Shown piece by piece: positions 17,347 to 26,938 of a DNA stretch of 64,000 bases (its first letter is position 1; each line of letters begins with the position of its first letter). The DNA is from Adhaeribacter aerolatus (GTDB taxonomy: Bacteria; Bacteroidota; Bacteroidia; Cytophagales; Hymenobacteraceae), in the NCBI RefSeq assembly GCF_007991635.1, contig NZ_BJYS01000002.1:1-64000 (forward strand), written 5' to 3'. A program made the position numbers and the translations under genes. The notes beneath the pieces are model-generated. The model saw nothing but the letters and a program-made list of their open reading frames with translations, was not told the DNA's origin and did no database searches.

Positions 17347-18658
17347 ATTTATTTTGTTTGCGGTGGTGGTACACGCCACGCTGCTGATTCTGACTTACCA
17401 TTTCCTGCTGACAGATAAATTGTTATTTCTGGCGGCCGAAGCGCTGATTGTGGTTTCGCTGGTAATCACGTTTCAGATTTACCGGGCCTTTGTGCGGCCC
17501 TTAAATTTAATTGCAGCGGGTATTGAATCCATTAAAGAAAAAGATTTTACGGTTAAGTTCCTGAAAACCGGCCAGCCCGAGGTAGACCAACTCATTGAGG
17601 TGTATAACCTGATGATGGAACAATTGCGACAGGAGCGGGTAAGTCAGAACGAAAAGCAATATTTGCTGGAGCGCTTAATCCAGGCTTCGCCTTCCGGTAT
17701 TATTATGCTCGATTACGATGGCTACATTCAGCAGGTAAACCCGGCGGCCAAAGCCTGGTTGCAGGTACCCATGCCGGCGTTGCTGGGTAAAAAGCTGGAA
17801 GATTTGCCGGGGCAGTGGCGCACCGAATTAAGCATCCTGGAAGAAGGACAATCGCGCATTTTTCACATCAACGGCATTCACACGTACCGTGGCCATAAAG
17901 CTTATTTTATCGATAAAGGTTTTCCGCGTTATTTTATCATGCTGGAAGAGTTGACCGAAGACATTATTAAAAAAGAAAAATATGCTTACGAAAAAATAAT
18001 CCGGATGATGTCGCACGAGGTAAATAATTCCATCGGTGCCATTAATTCTATCTTAAATTCAGTTAAAAGTTACGCCCCCCAGTTGCAGGAAGATTTGCGG
18101 GCCGATTACGAAGAAGCACTGGAGGTTTCGATTGAACGGAATAAAAACCTGGCCGGCTTTATGGCCAACTTTGCTACCATGGTGCGCTTGCCATCTCCCT
18201 GCCGCCAACCCTGCGACCTGCACCAGTTATTGCAAGGCGTTTACCGCCTGATGCAACCCCAACTGGAACAACGTAATATTGCCTGGCAATGGCAACTAAC
18301 TCCGGAACCATTATTTATTGAAGCGGATGCCCAGCAACTGGAACAGGTACTCATCAATATTGCCAAAAACGCGATGGAGGCCGTTGATGCCGATGGTTCT
18401 ATTAACGTAAAAACCCAGCTAAATCCTCCTTGTTTATTAATTGAAGACAACGGCGAAGGCATTCCGGAAGCCGTGCGGCAGCAATTATTTACCCCATTCT
18501 TCAGCACCAAAAAAAATGGCCAGGGCATTGGCCTCACCATGATACGCGATATTCTCCTGAATCATAACTTTCCTTTCTCCCTCGAAACCGATGAAAGCGG
18601 TATCACTGCTTTTACCATCCAGTTTAAAACGGCCCTGGTACCGGAACCAATAGTCTAG
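17330..18658 (+). CDS. Sensor histidine kinase (NtrB-like)
   Basis: 442 aa. Two closely spaced N-terminal transmembrane helices (about 4-26 and 31-52) leave almost no periplasmic loop, so sensing is probably intramembrane or cytoplasmic. A HAMP-like linker (about 52-104) and PAS domain (about 112-205) follow. The dimerisation helix has the phospho-acceptor H229 in MMSHEVNNS. The ATPase domain has N-box QVLINIAKNAMEAV, G1 EDNGEGIPE and G2 NGQGIGLTM. It should phosphorylate the regulator whose gene it overlaps by 17 bp. In Bacteroidota such pairs often respond to envelope stress at MacB-type exporters (inference). Confidence 0.92.
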   Translation: MTLRIKFILFAVVVHATLLILTYHFLLTDKLLFLAAEALIVVSLVITFQIYRAFVRPLNLIAAGIESIKEKDFTVKFLKTGQPEVDQLIEVYNLMMEQLRQERVSQNEKQYLLERLIQASPSGIIMLDYDGYIQQVNPAAKAWLQVPMPALLGKKLEDLPGQWRTELSILEEGQSRIFHINGIHTYRGHKAYFIDKGFPRYFIMLEELTEDIIKKEKYAYEKIIRMMSHEVNNSIGAINSILNSVKSYAPQLQEDLRADYEEALEVSIERNKNLAGFMANFATMVRLPSPCRQPCDLHQLLQGVYRLMQPQLEQRNIAWQWQLTPEPLFIEADAQQLEQVLINIAKNAMEAVDADGSINVKTQLNPPCLLIEDNGEGIPEAVRQQLFTPFFSTKKNGQGIGLTMIRDILLNHNFPFSLETDESGITAFTIQFKTALVPEPIV

Positions 18659-18975
18659 CCCTTAACTTTTTATATTTATTACTATTTAGTTTTGGTTTCG
18701 TACAAAACAATCGTGTTTTATTAATGTTGCTGGTAAAAAGATAATACCTTATTTTTAGACCCTTTGTGGGAGCCTGCCCGTGTTATAAAAAATACTTTTT
18801 TAGAAAATAATAATTGGTAGTTTAGGCCTACAATATTTTGCAGTTTTTTGCGATAAGTAATTGATAGCGGCCTGGGTGGCAGTTTACGTTTACCTGTGTA
18901 AATAGCGCTTATTCGGAATTATGCCGGATAATGCAACTCTGGATGCTGTTCTGTTTAATTAAATTTAAATAATAT
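18659..18975. other. Intergenic region before the large adhesin-like gene
   Basis: About 317 bp, AT-rich, with no open frame or hairpin of note. It probably contains the terminator of the exporter operon and the promoter of the adhesin-like gene, but neither could be recognised. Confidence 0.4.
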
Positions 18976-18996
18976 TTGGTTTTCAAATTCTACTCC

Positions 18997-21900
18997 GTGC
19001 ACAGTATTCGAAATTTTTTTCTCATAACGCTGGTGTTCCTGTGCAGTTCGTCTCTGTTAAAGGCCCAGTGTTTAGATCCGGTTCCGGTTTTTCAATTTAG
19101 CCCCAATAACGCTTGTTCTGGCAGTCCGATAACTTTTGAAGTTGTTAATTTGAGTCCGGCCAACGATGAAACCTATATCTGGAGCTTTGGCAATGGCACC
19201 TCAACGCCCACTTCAAAACTTACGGCCAATGGGAGTAAGGTAACCTATGCTTATACCCAAACCGGAACCACTCCGGGTAATTTTACGGTAAGTGTGCGGC
19301 GGGTGAAAGGACTCTGCGTGTACGATTCGGCGCCCCAAACCGTAACCGTTAAACCCCAGGTAGCCTTTTCGCCGCCTACTGTTAAAAATAATGTAGATAA
19401 CGGGAGCGGGGGTAATATTTGTGTGCCCGACTCGGTGCAGAGTATTTCGGTTACCGCTACTTTAACCAACCCCAATACCAATACCACCGGCATTAGCGGC
19501 TACCAGGTAGATTGGGGGAACGGCGAGGTAAATAATTATACGTTAGCGCAATTTACCGGTAGTACTACCATTAGTAATGCCACGCCTTATAACAAAGAAG
19601 GAAATTACCCGATTACCGTTACGGCCCTGAGCACCGACCCCAATGTTTGTCCGGCCGTTACCACTATTCCGTTTAACGTGGGCAAAGATCCCAAAGCTAT
19701 TTTTAGTGTAGATAAGAAAGAACGGATAGAGCCCCAGTTTCCGGCGCCTTTATGCGGTGTGCCGGTGCGGGTTGCGTTGAAGAATGAATCGACGGGCGGC
19801 GGCTTAACTTACAAATGGACGGTTACCAATACGCAGCAGGGCGGTTCGGTTAATTACTCGTTTATAGAAGGTACTACCGACACTACTAAAAATCCGATTC
19901 TGCAATTCAACGAAAAGGGCCGCTATATGATCAAGCTTTCGGTTAAAAATGCTTGTGTTAGCCCCAACGATACCATTGGGCCGATTGACCCCTTTGACCC
20001 GGAAAACCCCAAGGATGATTTTGATGAGGACGGTAAATACGTGCAGGAAGAGTCGGTGCTGATTGTGTACCCGGAGGTCAATATATTTGGCCGGGAACTC
20101 TGTGCGGATAATAACCAGCCGCAGGTAATTATGGGTAGCGAACTTGCTCAGTTTGACCCCAATTTAGGCACCATCGATCCCAGTACCATTCAGTGGGTAA
20201 TTTCGGGCGGCGCTACCCTCGATAACCCAAATATTCAAAATCCGAAAATAACTTTTCCGGGACCCGGTACTTATACGGTGGCCGTAAATTTTGCCAACGA
20301 ATGCGAGCGATCGCAGGATGCCCCGGGCGCTAATCAACGTCCGCCGGCTACCATTACCATAACAGCCCGCCCGCCTAAACCAGCCGATGGCAGTGTAACC
20401 CTTTGCGGCGGCGAAAATTACGTTATCACCCCCACGCCTAACGGTTCAGTCAGATTTAATTTTTACACCACCCCTACCGGCGGTACCCCCGTTGCCAGCG
20501 ATACCACGGCTTACCCAATTAATTCGGTTACCAATTCAGTTACTTACTATATTGCCGCAGTTTTAAACGGTTGTGAAAGCAGCGAACGCGGTGTGTTTAC
20601 TTTAAACGTACTGCCGCCCATTCAAAACAATACCATTCAGGCGCCGCAATCGATGTGTGCCGGTGCTACGCCCGCACCGCTTACCGGCACGCAGCCAAGT
20701 GGTGCCAATGGTAACTTTAGCTATACGTGGTTAATGAGCACCACCAGCGCTACCACCGGCTTTAGCGTAGCGCCTGGCGTAAATAATGGTTCGGGTTATG
20801 CCCCAGCGGCACTGGGCCAAACTACCTGGTTCCGCCGGATGGTTCGTTCCTCTTCCTGTAAACCCGATACCAGTGCCGCAGTAGAAATTACCATAGTACC
20901 TGTTATCGCCACAAATACCATTACCGCAGACCAGACAGTTTGTGCCGGTTCGGCACCGGCCACCTTAATCGGGTCGCGGCCAACCGGGGGTAATGGTGTA
21001 GATTATGCCATTATCTGGGAAAGCAGCACCACCAGTGCTACCGCCGGTTTTGCTCCGGCTACCAGCTCTAATGGCTCCCCAATTATTATCAACGAAGAAA
21101 ACTTTAGTCCCGGCCCGGTTACCCAAACTACGTGGTACCGCCGGCAGGTGACCTCAGTTGGTTGCAGTGGCTATTCTAATGTGATTGTTGTAACAGTAGC
21201 ACCGGCCCTTACCCAGAATACCATTGGTACGTCCCAAACTATTTGCGGCAATAATACGCCAGCGGTTTTAACCGGTTCTACGCCAACGGGCGGTACCGGC
21301 ACCTATACCTACCTCTGGGAAAGCAGCACCAGTAGCGCAACAGCCGGATTTGGCCCAGCCGCCGGCACCAATAACGGTATTACTTATAATCCGGGCGCTC
21401 TAACCCAAACCACTTATTTCCGGCGCTCGGTTACCTCGGGCTCCTGCGAACCAATTATGAGTGAAGTAGTAACCATAACCGTAGTGCCTGCTATTGATAA
21501 TAATACCATTACGGCGGCTAAAACCGTGGTGTGTGAAGGCGCCGTGCCGGTGTTAACCGGTTCGATGGCTACAGGTGGTAGCGGTAACCTGGTTTACCTG
21601 TGGGAGAGTAGTATTACCAGTGCCAGTGCCGGTTTTAACCCGGCCATCGGTACCAATAATGGTAAAGATTACACACCCGGTTCTATTGTGCAAAATACCT
21701 GGTACCGGCGTACGGTTAAGGTGGCTGGTTCAGATTGCCCCCCGGTAGTATCAAACGTGGTAGCCGTAACCGTCGATAAATTGCCAACAGCGCCTACCGT
21801 AGAATCAAACGATGTACGGGTGTGCGCAGGTACTTCGGCTACTTTGCGCGTAACCAGTACCGGTGGCGGTACTTACCAATGGTTTACATCCGAGACTGGC

Positions 21901-22527
21901 GGTAATCCCGTATCTTTCGAGCCCGTATTTGTTACCCCGGTATTAACCAACAGCATTACTTATTATGTGCAGGCAACCAATAACAACCAATGTGTGAGTG
22001 CTACCCGCACCCCGGTTAAAGTTACGGTTACTACTATTTCGGCAGATGCCGGCCGCGACACCACTATTATAGAAGGCCAACCTTTCGGGCTGCGGGCAAC
22101 CGGCGGTACCACCTATGTCTGGTCGCCGGCTACTGGCCTGAACGACCCGAATGCAGCTACTCCTATTGCCACTCCGACCAAAACTACCACCTACCAGGTA
22201 ATAGTTACCATCGAAGATGGCTGTACCGCAACGGATGAAATAACCATAACCGTTATTCCGCGGGTAGTAGTGGTAAATACTTTTAGCCCGAACGGCGATA
22301 ATATTAACGATACCTGGGAGATCCGGAACATCGAAAATTATCCAAATGCCATCGTAGAGGTATTTAACCGGTGGGGCAACCCGGTGTATAAATCTGATGT
22401 GGGCTACCGGCAACCCTGGGACGGTACGCATAAAGGTAGTATACTGCCATTGGCTACCTACTACTATATCATCCGGCTGGACAATGTGTCCAAACCAATT
22501 TCCGGTTCGATCACTATTATCCGATAA
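18997..22527 (+). CDS. Large PKD/Ig-repeat protein with T9SS type B (gliding-type) C-terminal domain
   Basis: 1176 aa from a GTG at 18997, which gives a clean signal peptide (MHSIRNFFLIT to LLKAQ); a TTG at 18976 would add seven residues, and no ATG is available. PKD-type domains (for example FEVVNLSPANDETYIWSFG) occupy the first 450 residues. Four tandem repeats of about 95 aa follow (TITADQTVCAG...YLWESSTTSATAGF...TWYRR), then Ig-like segments. The C terminus starts at VVVNTFSPNGDNINDTW and is the gliding-associated domain (TIGR04131-like), a type IX secretion signal. Paired with a PorP/SprF gene 7 bp downstream, it resembles the SprB/SprF arrangement. Likely a surface adhesin; gliding itself is not shown. 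Confidence 0.9.
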   Translation: MHSIRNFFLITLVFLCSSSLLKAQCLDPVPVFQFSPNNACSGSPITFEVVNLSPANDETYIWSFGNGTSTPTSKLTANGSKVTYAYTQTGTTPGNFTVSVRRVKGLCVYDSAPQTVTVKPQVAFSPPTVKNNVDNGSGGNICVPDSVQSISVTATLTNPNTNTTGISGYQVDWGNGEVNNYTLAQFTGSTTISNATPYNKEGNYPITVTALSTDPNVCPAVTTIPFNVGKDPKAIFSVDKKERIEPQFPAPLCGVPVRVALKNESTGGGLTYKWTVTNTQQGGSVNYSFIEGTTDTTKNPILQFNEKGRYMIKLSVKNACVSPNDTIGPIDPFDPENPKDDFDEDGKYVQEESVLIVYPEVNIFGRELCADNNQPQVIMGSELAQFDPNLGTIDPSTIQWVISGGATLDNPNIQNPKITFPGPGTYTVAVNFANECERSQDAPGANQRPPATITITARPPKPADGSVTLCGGENYVITPTPNGSVRFNFYTTPTGGTPVASDTTAYPINSVTNSVTYYIAAVLNGCESSERGVFTLNVLPPIQNNTIQAPQSMCAGATPAPLTGTQPSGANGNFSYTWLMSTTSATTGFSVAPGVNNGSGYAPAALGQTTWFRRMVRSSSCKPDTSAAVEITIVPVIATNTITADQTVCAGSAPATLIGSRPTGGNGVDYAIIWESSTTSATAGFAPATSSNGSPIIINEENFSPGPVTQTTWYRRQVTSVGCSGYSNVIVVTVAPALTQNTIGTSQTICGNNTPAVLTGSTPTGGTGTYTYLWESSTSSATAGFGPAAGTNNGITYNPGALTQTTYFRRSVTSGSCEPIMSEVVTITVVPAIDNNTITAAKTVVCEGAVPVLTGSMATGGSGNLVYLWESSITSASAGFNPAIGTNNGKDYTPGSIVQNTWYRRTVKVAGSDCPPVVSNVVAVTVDKLPTAPTVESNDVRVCAGTSATLRVTSTGGGTYQWFTSETGGNPVSFEPVFVTPVLTNSITYYVQATNNNQCVSATRTPVKVTVTTISADAGRDTTIIEGQPFGLRATGGTTYVWSPATGLNDPNAATPIATPTKTTTYQVIVTIEDGCTATDEITITVIPRVVVVNTFSPNGDNINDTWEIRNIENYPNAIVEVFNRWGNPVYKSDVGYRQPWDGTHKGSILPLATYYYIIRLDNVSKPISGSITIIR
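20620..21790 (+). repeat. Four tandem protein-coding repeats inside the adhesin-like gene
   Basis: Units of roughly 280-300 bp each encode the pattern N-T-I-...-C-G/A-...-L-T/I-G-S-...-W-E/M-S-S-T-...-A-G-F-...-T-T/N-W-Y/F-R-R. The copies differ at many codons, so they are old duplications and not an assembly artefact. Confidence 0.75.
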
Positions 22528-22533
22528 GCTTTC

Positions 22534-23544
22534 ATGAAAAGAATTTTAAGTTTAGTAGCTTTTTTACTGGTGGCCTTTGGCCCGGCGCTGGCCCAGCAAC
22601 GGCCGCAGTACAGCCAGTACATGATGAACAATTATTTGCTGAATCCGGCTTTAACCGGCATCGAAGACTATGCCGATGTGCGATTTGGCCACCGTCAGCA
22701 ATGGGTGGGTTTAGAAGGGGCGCCGGTTACTTATTATGTGAGTGCCCACATGCCCATTGGCAAACAAGCTACCCGGGTCCGGAACCGGGGGCGGGGAATT
22801 GCTAGTACCCGGACCGTAAACCGGAACCGGTTCTCGACGCCATATGCACACCACGGTTTTGGCCTTACTGCTTTAACCGACAAAACAGGCCCCCTGCGAC
22901 AATCTAATTTTACCGGCTCTTATGCCTACCATTTGCCGCTGAGTACCAAGGTAAGTATCTCTACGGGCGTAACCGCCGGCGTATTGTCCCGCAGTTTTAA
23001 TCCGCAGGAAGCTACTTTCACGAATCCTTTCGACCCCAGCATTAACAGCGATTATATAAATAACGCTTATTTTGATTTAGGTTTAGGCACCTGGCTTTAC
23101 TCCGAAACTTTTTTTGTAGGCTTGTCGGGAGCGCAATTAATTAAAAACCGACGCGATTTAAATGCTGCCGAAGGAGACGGGAACGGTGGTGCCCGTTTGC
23201 AGCGGCATTTCTTTGTTACCGGCGGCTACAAAATCAGGGTTACGCCTAATTTCAATGTTATTCCTTCAGTTATGGTTAAGCTAGCGAGTCCGAGTCCGGT
23301 TTCGGTGGATGTTAACCTGAAGGCGGTTTATGCCGACCGGGTTTGGGCCGGCGCTTCTTACCGCAAAGACGATGCTTTTTCGGCGATGGGCGGTATTAAT
23401 ATTAGTCATATTATGGATGTGGGCTACGCTTACGATTTTAATACGTCTAATCTGAGTATTGCCAATACCGGATCGCACGAAATAATAGTGGGGCTTAAAT
23501 TATTTAATACAAATAAAGTTATCTGTCCCCGCTGGATGCAGTAA
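22534..23544 (+). CDS. PorP/SprF family type IX secretion system membrane protein
   Basis: 336 aa with signal peptide ending PALAQ (about residue 20), immediately followed by the family hallmark RPQYSQYMMNNYLLNPALTG. The rest alternates short strands and Gly/Asn turns typical of an outer-membrane barrel: FRHRQQW-like FGHRQQWVGLEGAP, HHGFGLTALTDKTGP, SVMVKLASPSPVSVDVNLKAVY and GYAYDF near the end. Family members (TIGR03519) are needed for export or anchoring of the type B sorting-domain protein encoded next to them. Here that is the large repeat protein ending 6 bp upstream, so the two form a cargo/partner operon. Confidence 0.93.
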   Translation: MKRILSLVAFLLVAFGPALAQQRPQYSQYMMNNYLLNPALTGIEDYADVRFGHRQQWVGLEGAPVTYYVSAHMPIGKQATRVRNRGRGIASTRTVNRNRFSTPYAHHGFGLTALTDKTGPLRQSNFTGSYAYHLPLSTKVSISTGVTAGVLSRSFNPQEATFTNPFDPSINSDYINNAYFDLGLGTWLYSETFFVGLSGAQLIKNRRDLNAAEGDGNGGARLQRHFFVTGGYKIRVTPNFNVIPSVMVKLASPSPVSVDVNLKAVYADRVWAGASYRKDDAFSAMGGINISHIMDVGYAYDFNTSNLSIANTGSHEIIVGLKLFNTNKVICPRWMQ

Positions 23545-23925
23545 TTTATATTAATACTCAATCCAACCTGATCAAATTATTCCGGCCCTCAAGGTTTGAA
23601 GATCGTAAACTTCCTGCCGGAATAGCGTGTAAAATTTTACTTCATTCAATTTGTCAAGCCATTGCCCTTACCTGAATATTATTTTGGCCGGTTTGCCCAA
23701 CATCAGTAATCATTCCTGCGTTTGAGGGCTAATGCTTGTAGTAATTTATTGATTATAAAGTGTTTGTAGCTAATGTTTGTGACTGAAAGTATTCCGGGTA
23801 TATTAATTTTTAGTTTTTTACCAAATAAATAAACGGAATAATTTGTGCAACACTTGGCTAATTTTGTGTTAGTTAGAATTGAATATTTGCTTTAAATTGC
23901 CAATGTTCTGCTAAATCTCTTTTAG
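23545..23925. other. Intergenic region with a weak hairpin and a candidate -7 box
   Basis: A hairpin with 8-bp arms ATTCCGGC / GCCGGAAT (23579-23586, 23616-23623) lies after the PorP/SprF gene but lacks a T-tract. TAATTTTG at 23859-23866 matches the Bacteroidota -7 consensus TAnnTTTG about 60 bp before the sugar kinase start; no good -33 partner was found. Confidence 0.35.
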
Positions 23926-24873
23926 ATGAAAATTGTTACGCTTACCATTAACCCGGCCGTAGATAAAAGTACGTACGTTGACGAAATATTACCTGATCAT
24001 AAATTGCGTTGTGATGCCCCCGTATTTGAGCCAGGCGGCGGTGGCATCAACGTATCGCGGGCTATAAAACGCATGGGCGGAGAATCCCTGGCTTATTACC
24101 TGGCCGGAGGCTCTACCGGCAACGTGCTTTGCCAACTGCTGGATAAAGAGGGACTTACCCATATTCCGATTCCTTCCATTAAATGGACCCGCGAAAATTT
24201 TGCTGTTACCGAACGGAATACCGACCGGCAATATCGGTTTGGTATGCCGGGGTCCGAAATTCCGGAAGAAGAATGGAAATATTCGCTGATTAAATTAGAA
24301 AAGACGGCCCCTAGGCCCGAATATATTGTGGCTAGCGGCAGCTTGCCCCGGGGCGTACCCAACGATTATTATGCCCGCGTAGCCACCATTGCCAAAAATA
24401 TGGGTGCGAAATTAATACTCGATACCTCTGGTGAAGCCTTGAAAAAAGCGGCCGGTATTGGTGTATACCTGCTTAAACCTAATATTTCGGAATTGGCTAA
24501 ACTGGCGGGTAAAGAAAGCCTGGAAGAACACGAACGAGAAGGGTTTGCCCAGCAACTGGTACGGGATGGTATGTGCGAAGTTATGGTGGTATCGATGGGG
24601 GCACAGGGCGCGATGCTGGTAACCACAGACCAGATAGAGTATGTAGCCCCGCCCGAGATTAAACCCAAAAGTACCGTTGGCGCCGGCGATAGCATGGTAG
24701 CGGGTATGGTGTTTACCTTAGCGCAAGGCTGGCCGTTGTGCGAAGTAATAAAATACGGCGTAGCTGCCGGTACCGCCACCACCATGACACCCGGCTCGGA
24801 ACTTTGTAATAAAGCAGATATAGAAGAGATTTACGCTTGGTTGAAACAACAGCAAATTGTAACTACCCGGTAA
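23926..24873 (+). CDS. PfkB-family sugar kinase (1-phosphofructokinase / 6-phosphofructokinase II type)
   Basis: 315 aa, the usual length of the hexose-phosphate branch of the ribokinase superfamily. It starts KIVTLTINPAVDKS, a signature of the FruK/PfkB/LacC group. The substrate motif PGGGGINVSRAIKRMGG and the ATP/anion-hole motif STVGAGDSMVAGMVF with catalytic Asp (GAGD) are intact. The reaction is phosphorylation of a sugar phosphate such as fructose-6-phosphate or fructose-1-phosphate by ATP. No PTS or fructose operon lies nearby, favouring the Pfk-2 role, but substrate cannot be fixed from sequence. It is monocistronic and ends at a strong shared terminator. Confidence 0.88.
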   Translation: MKIVTLTINPAVDKSTYVDEILPDHKLRCDAPVFEPGGGGINVSRAIKRMGGESLAYYLAGGSTGNVLCQLLDKEGLTHIPIPSIKWTRENFAVTERNTDRQYRFGMPGSEIPEEEWKYSLIKLEKTAPRPEYIVASGSLPRGVPNDYYARVATIAKNMGAKLILDTSGEALKKAAGIGVYLLKPNISELAKLAGKESLEEHEREGFAQQLVRDGMCEVMVVSMGAQGAMLVTTDQIEYVAPPEIKPKSTVGAGDSMVAGMVFTLAQGWPLCEVIKYGVAAGTATTMTPGSELCNKADIEEIYAWLKQQQIVTTR

Positions 24874-24931
24874 TTCAGAATATTTAAAATTCCGGACTGC
24901 TTTTCGCTCAACCCGGTTTTTTCTTCAGTTA

Positions 24932-24971
24932 AAACAAAATAGCCTGTTAATTTTAACAGGCTATTTTGTTT
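24932..24971. terminator. Bidirectional terminator between the kinase and ars genes
   Basis: A perfect 19-bp palindromic stem AAACAAAATAGCCTGTTAA with its complement across a 2-base loop, AT tracts on both sides. It sits between convergent genes ending at 24873 (plus) and 25035 (minus). Confidence 0.88.
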
Positions 24972-25034
24972 AAATCATTGCGCTAGGGCCTCGATGGCAA
25001 GTTTATGCTCAACTCTTACTGGCTTGAAAATTCT

Positions 25035-26129
25035 TTATACTTGCTCCAGATGGCCGGATGTTTCTAGGGTTGGTTTCTGTTTATAATATTTCTTTCGAAA
25101 CCAATAGGCAAAGTTTACCAGCAAAATTAAAGCGGGTACTTCAATTAAGGGGCCTACTACACCGGCAAAGGCTTGCCCGGAATTTAACCCGAAAACCCCA
25201 ATGGCAACCGCAATAGCTAGTTCAAAATTATTGCCGGTGGCCGTAAAGGCTACCGAGGCATTCTGCGCGTAATTAGCCCCCAAGGCTTTGCCCATATAAA
25301 TGCTTACTACAAACATCACGGCAAAATAAATTACCAACGGAATCGCTATCCGGATTACATCCAGCGGAATACGTACAATTAAATTGCCTTTGAGGCTGAA
25401 CATGACCACAATGGTAAATAACAAGGCAACCAAGGTAATAGGGCTAATGGCCGGAATAAATTTTTGTTCGTACCAATCATTCCCTTTCATTCGGCGCAAA
25501 ATAAACCGCGACAAAAAGCCTAGCAAAAACGGAATACCTAAATAAATTAAAACGCTTTCGGCAATCTGGCCCATGCTTATATCTACCACTTTGCCTTCCA
25601 GGCCAAACCAGGTAGGCAGAACTGTAATAAATAAATAGGCAAATACGCTGTAAAATAGCACCTGAAAAATACTATTAAAAGCCACCAAACCAGCTGCATA
25701 TTCCCGGTCGCCCTCAGCTAATTCGTTCCAAACCAAAACCATAGCAATACAGCGGGCCAAGCCAATTAAAATAATGCCTACCATGTACTCGGGGTAATCG
25801 TGCAGAAAAATTATGGCCAGGAAAAACATTAAAACCGGACCAATCAGCCAATTAAGGACCAGCGATAAGGTAATAACTTTAACGTTTTCGAAAACCCGGC
25901 CCAACTGCTCGTACTTTACTTTGGCCAAGGGCGGGTACATCATTAAAATTAACCCAATGGCAATAGGCAGGTTTACAGTGCCTACCTGAAAGGAATTAAT
26001 AAAAGCCTCGCTCTGAGGAAAAAAATAGCCCAGCAACACGCCCGCCCCCATACCGGCAAATATCCAAACGGTTAAAAACTGATCCAGGAGCGATAATCTT
26101 TTTCTTTTTTGAATATTACACTGACTCAT
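25035..26129 (-). CDS. acr3: ACR3 family arsenite efflux transporter
   Basis: 364 aa with about ten membrane helices. Family landmarks: opening [24 protein letters not shown], the helix with [17 protein letters not shown] (here [13 protein letters not shown]), the region [19 protein letters not shown] carrying the conserved Cys used for arsenite passage, and [19 protein letters not shown] near the C terminus. It extrudes arsenite (and perhaps antimonite) using the proton gradient. It is the last gene of a three-gene operon starting with arsR and lies 6 bp after the metallophosphoesterase gene. No arsenate reductase gene is present in the cluster. Confidence 0.93.
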   Translation of the reverse strand: MSQCNIQKRKRLSLLDQFLTVWIFAGMGAGVLLGYFFPQSEAFINSFQVGTVNLPIAIGLILMMYPPLAKVKYEQLGRVFENVKVITLSLVLNWLIGPVLMFFLAIIFLHDYPEYMVGIILIGLARCIAMVLVWNELAEGDREYAAGLVAFNSIFQVLFYSVFAYLFITVLPTWFGLEGKVVDISMGQIAESVLIYLGIPFLLGFLSRFILRRMKGNDWYEQKFIPAISPITLVALLFTIVVMFSLKGNLIVRIPLDVIRIAIPLVIYFAVMFVVSIYMGKALGANYAQNASVAFTATGNNFELAIAVAIGVFGLNSGQAFAGVVGPLIEVPALILLVNFAYWFRKKYYKQKPTLETSGHLEQV

Positions 26130-26135
26130 AATTTT

Positions 26136-26918
26136 TTAATAAGCTTTCCGCAGCATGTCGGCAAATTCGTTAGGGAGCGGGCTATCTTCTACAGCCTGGG
26201 CTGCTCTTTCGGTATCGTAAGCTACCCGTACAAACTCAACCCGCAGGCTGTTGAGTTGGGTTAATTTGGTAGTGGGGGTTATTTCCAGCACCGCGTAACA
26301 GGCCCGGTTATCACCATCTTTAGGTTTGCCTACGGAGCCAATATTGATAGCGTGCCGGTAGCGGGATTGGCCTTCGTGCTCGTAAGGCAGCGTTCGGTGG
26401 AATGGTTTGTGGGTGTGGCCAAAAAATAAAATATCGGCGTTTGCTTCTTCCAGTAGCCGCAGAAAACTTTTCTCGGGCCGGTCTTCGAACAAATATTCGT
26501 TTATTTTGCGGGGGCTGCCGTGTACCAGCAGCGCTTCTATTTTATTTTCTTCTTTGGAGTCGTCGAGGAAAGTAAGCCGGATATGGCGGGGCAGCATCCG
26601 TAAATATTGCCGGTTTTCTTCCGAAATTATGTTGTTTGTAAACCCGATTGATACGGCTCCCAAAGATTTGTCCTGAGCGGTTTTGTAGGCACAGCCGCAA
26701 TTATTACTCATCAGGCCAATGCCTTCGTCGTAATTGCCTGCTATGGTGGGTATTTTTCTTTTCCGGATTTCGGCTACTACTTCGTTGGGCCAGGGAGCAT
26801 ACCCTACCAGGTCGCCCAGGCAATATATGGCATCTAAGTTTCGGGTTCCCATGTCGGCCAGTACCGCTTCTAAGGCCGGTAAATTGGCATGGATGTCACT
26901 GAATAAAGCTATTCGCAT
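26136..26918 (-). CDS. Calcineurin-like metallophosphoesterase within the ars operon
   Basis: 260 aa, complete for the family. Metal-binding motifs in order: SDIHANLPALEAVL (D-x-H), CLGDLVGYAPWPNEV (GD), AGNYDEG (GN-x-D, where GNHD is classical), LVHGSP and FFGHTHKPF (GH-x-H), then NIGSVGKPKDGD. It resembles YfcE/ApaH-like cytosolic phosphodiesterases. An uncommon NNCGCAYKT segment adds two closely spaced Cys between motifs. Only 6 bp separates it from acr3 and 20 bp from arsR, so it is co-transcribed. A direct role in arsenic metabolism is not established; it might hydrolyse an arsenylated or nucleotide substrate (inference). Confidence 0.9.
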   Translation of the reverse strand: MRIALFSDIHANLPALEAVLADMGTRNLDAIYCLGDLVGYAPWPNEVVAEIRKRKIPTIAGNYDEGIGLMSNNCGCAYKTAQDKSLGAVSIGFTNNIISEENRQYLRMLPRHIRLTFLDDSKEENKIEALLVHGSPRKINEYLFEDRPEKSFLRLLEEANADILFFGHTHKPFHRTLPYEHEGQSRYRHAINIGSVGKPKDGDNRACYAVLEITPTTKLTQLNSLRVEFVRVAYDTERAAQAVEDSPLPNEFADMLRKAY

Positions 26919-26938
26919 AATATTTATTTCTTTTTAAT

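Noticed and set aside
20620-21790. CRISPR-like periodicity
   Set aside because: The period is about 290 bp, in frame, with varying codons: protein repeats in a surface protein, not repeats with spacers. No cas genes are present.
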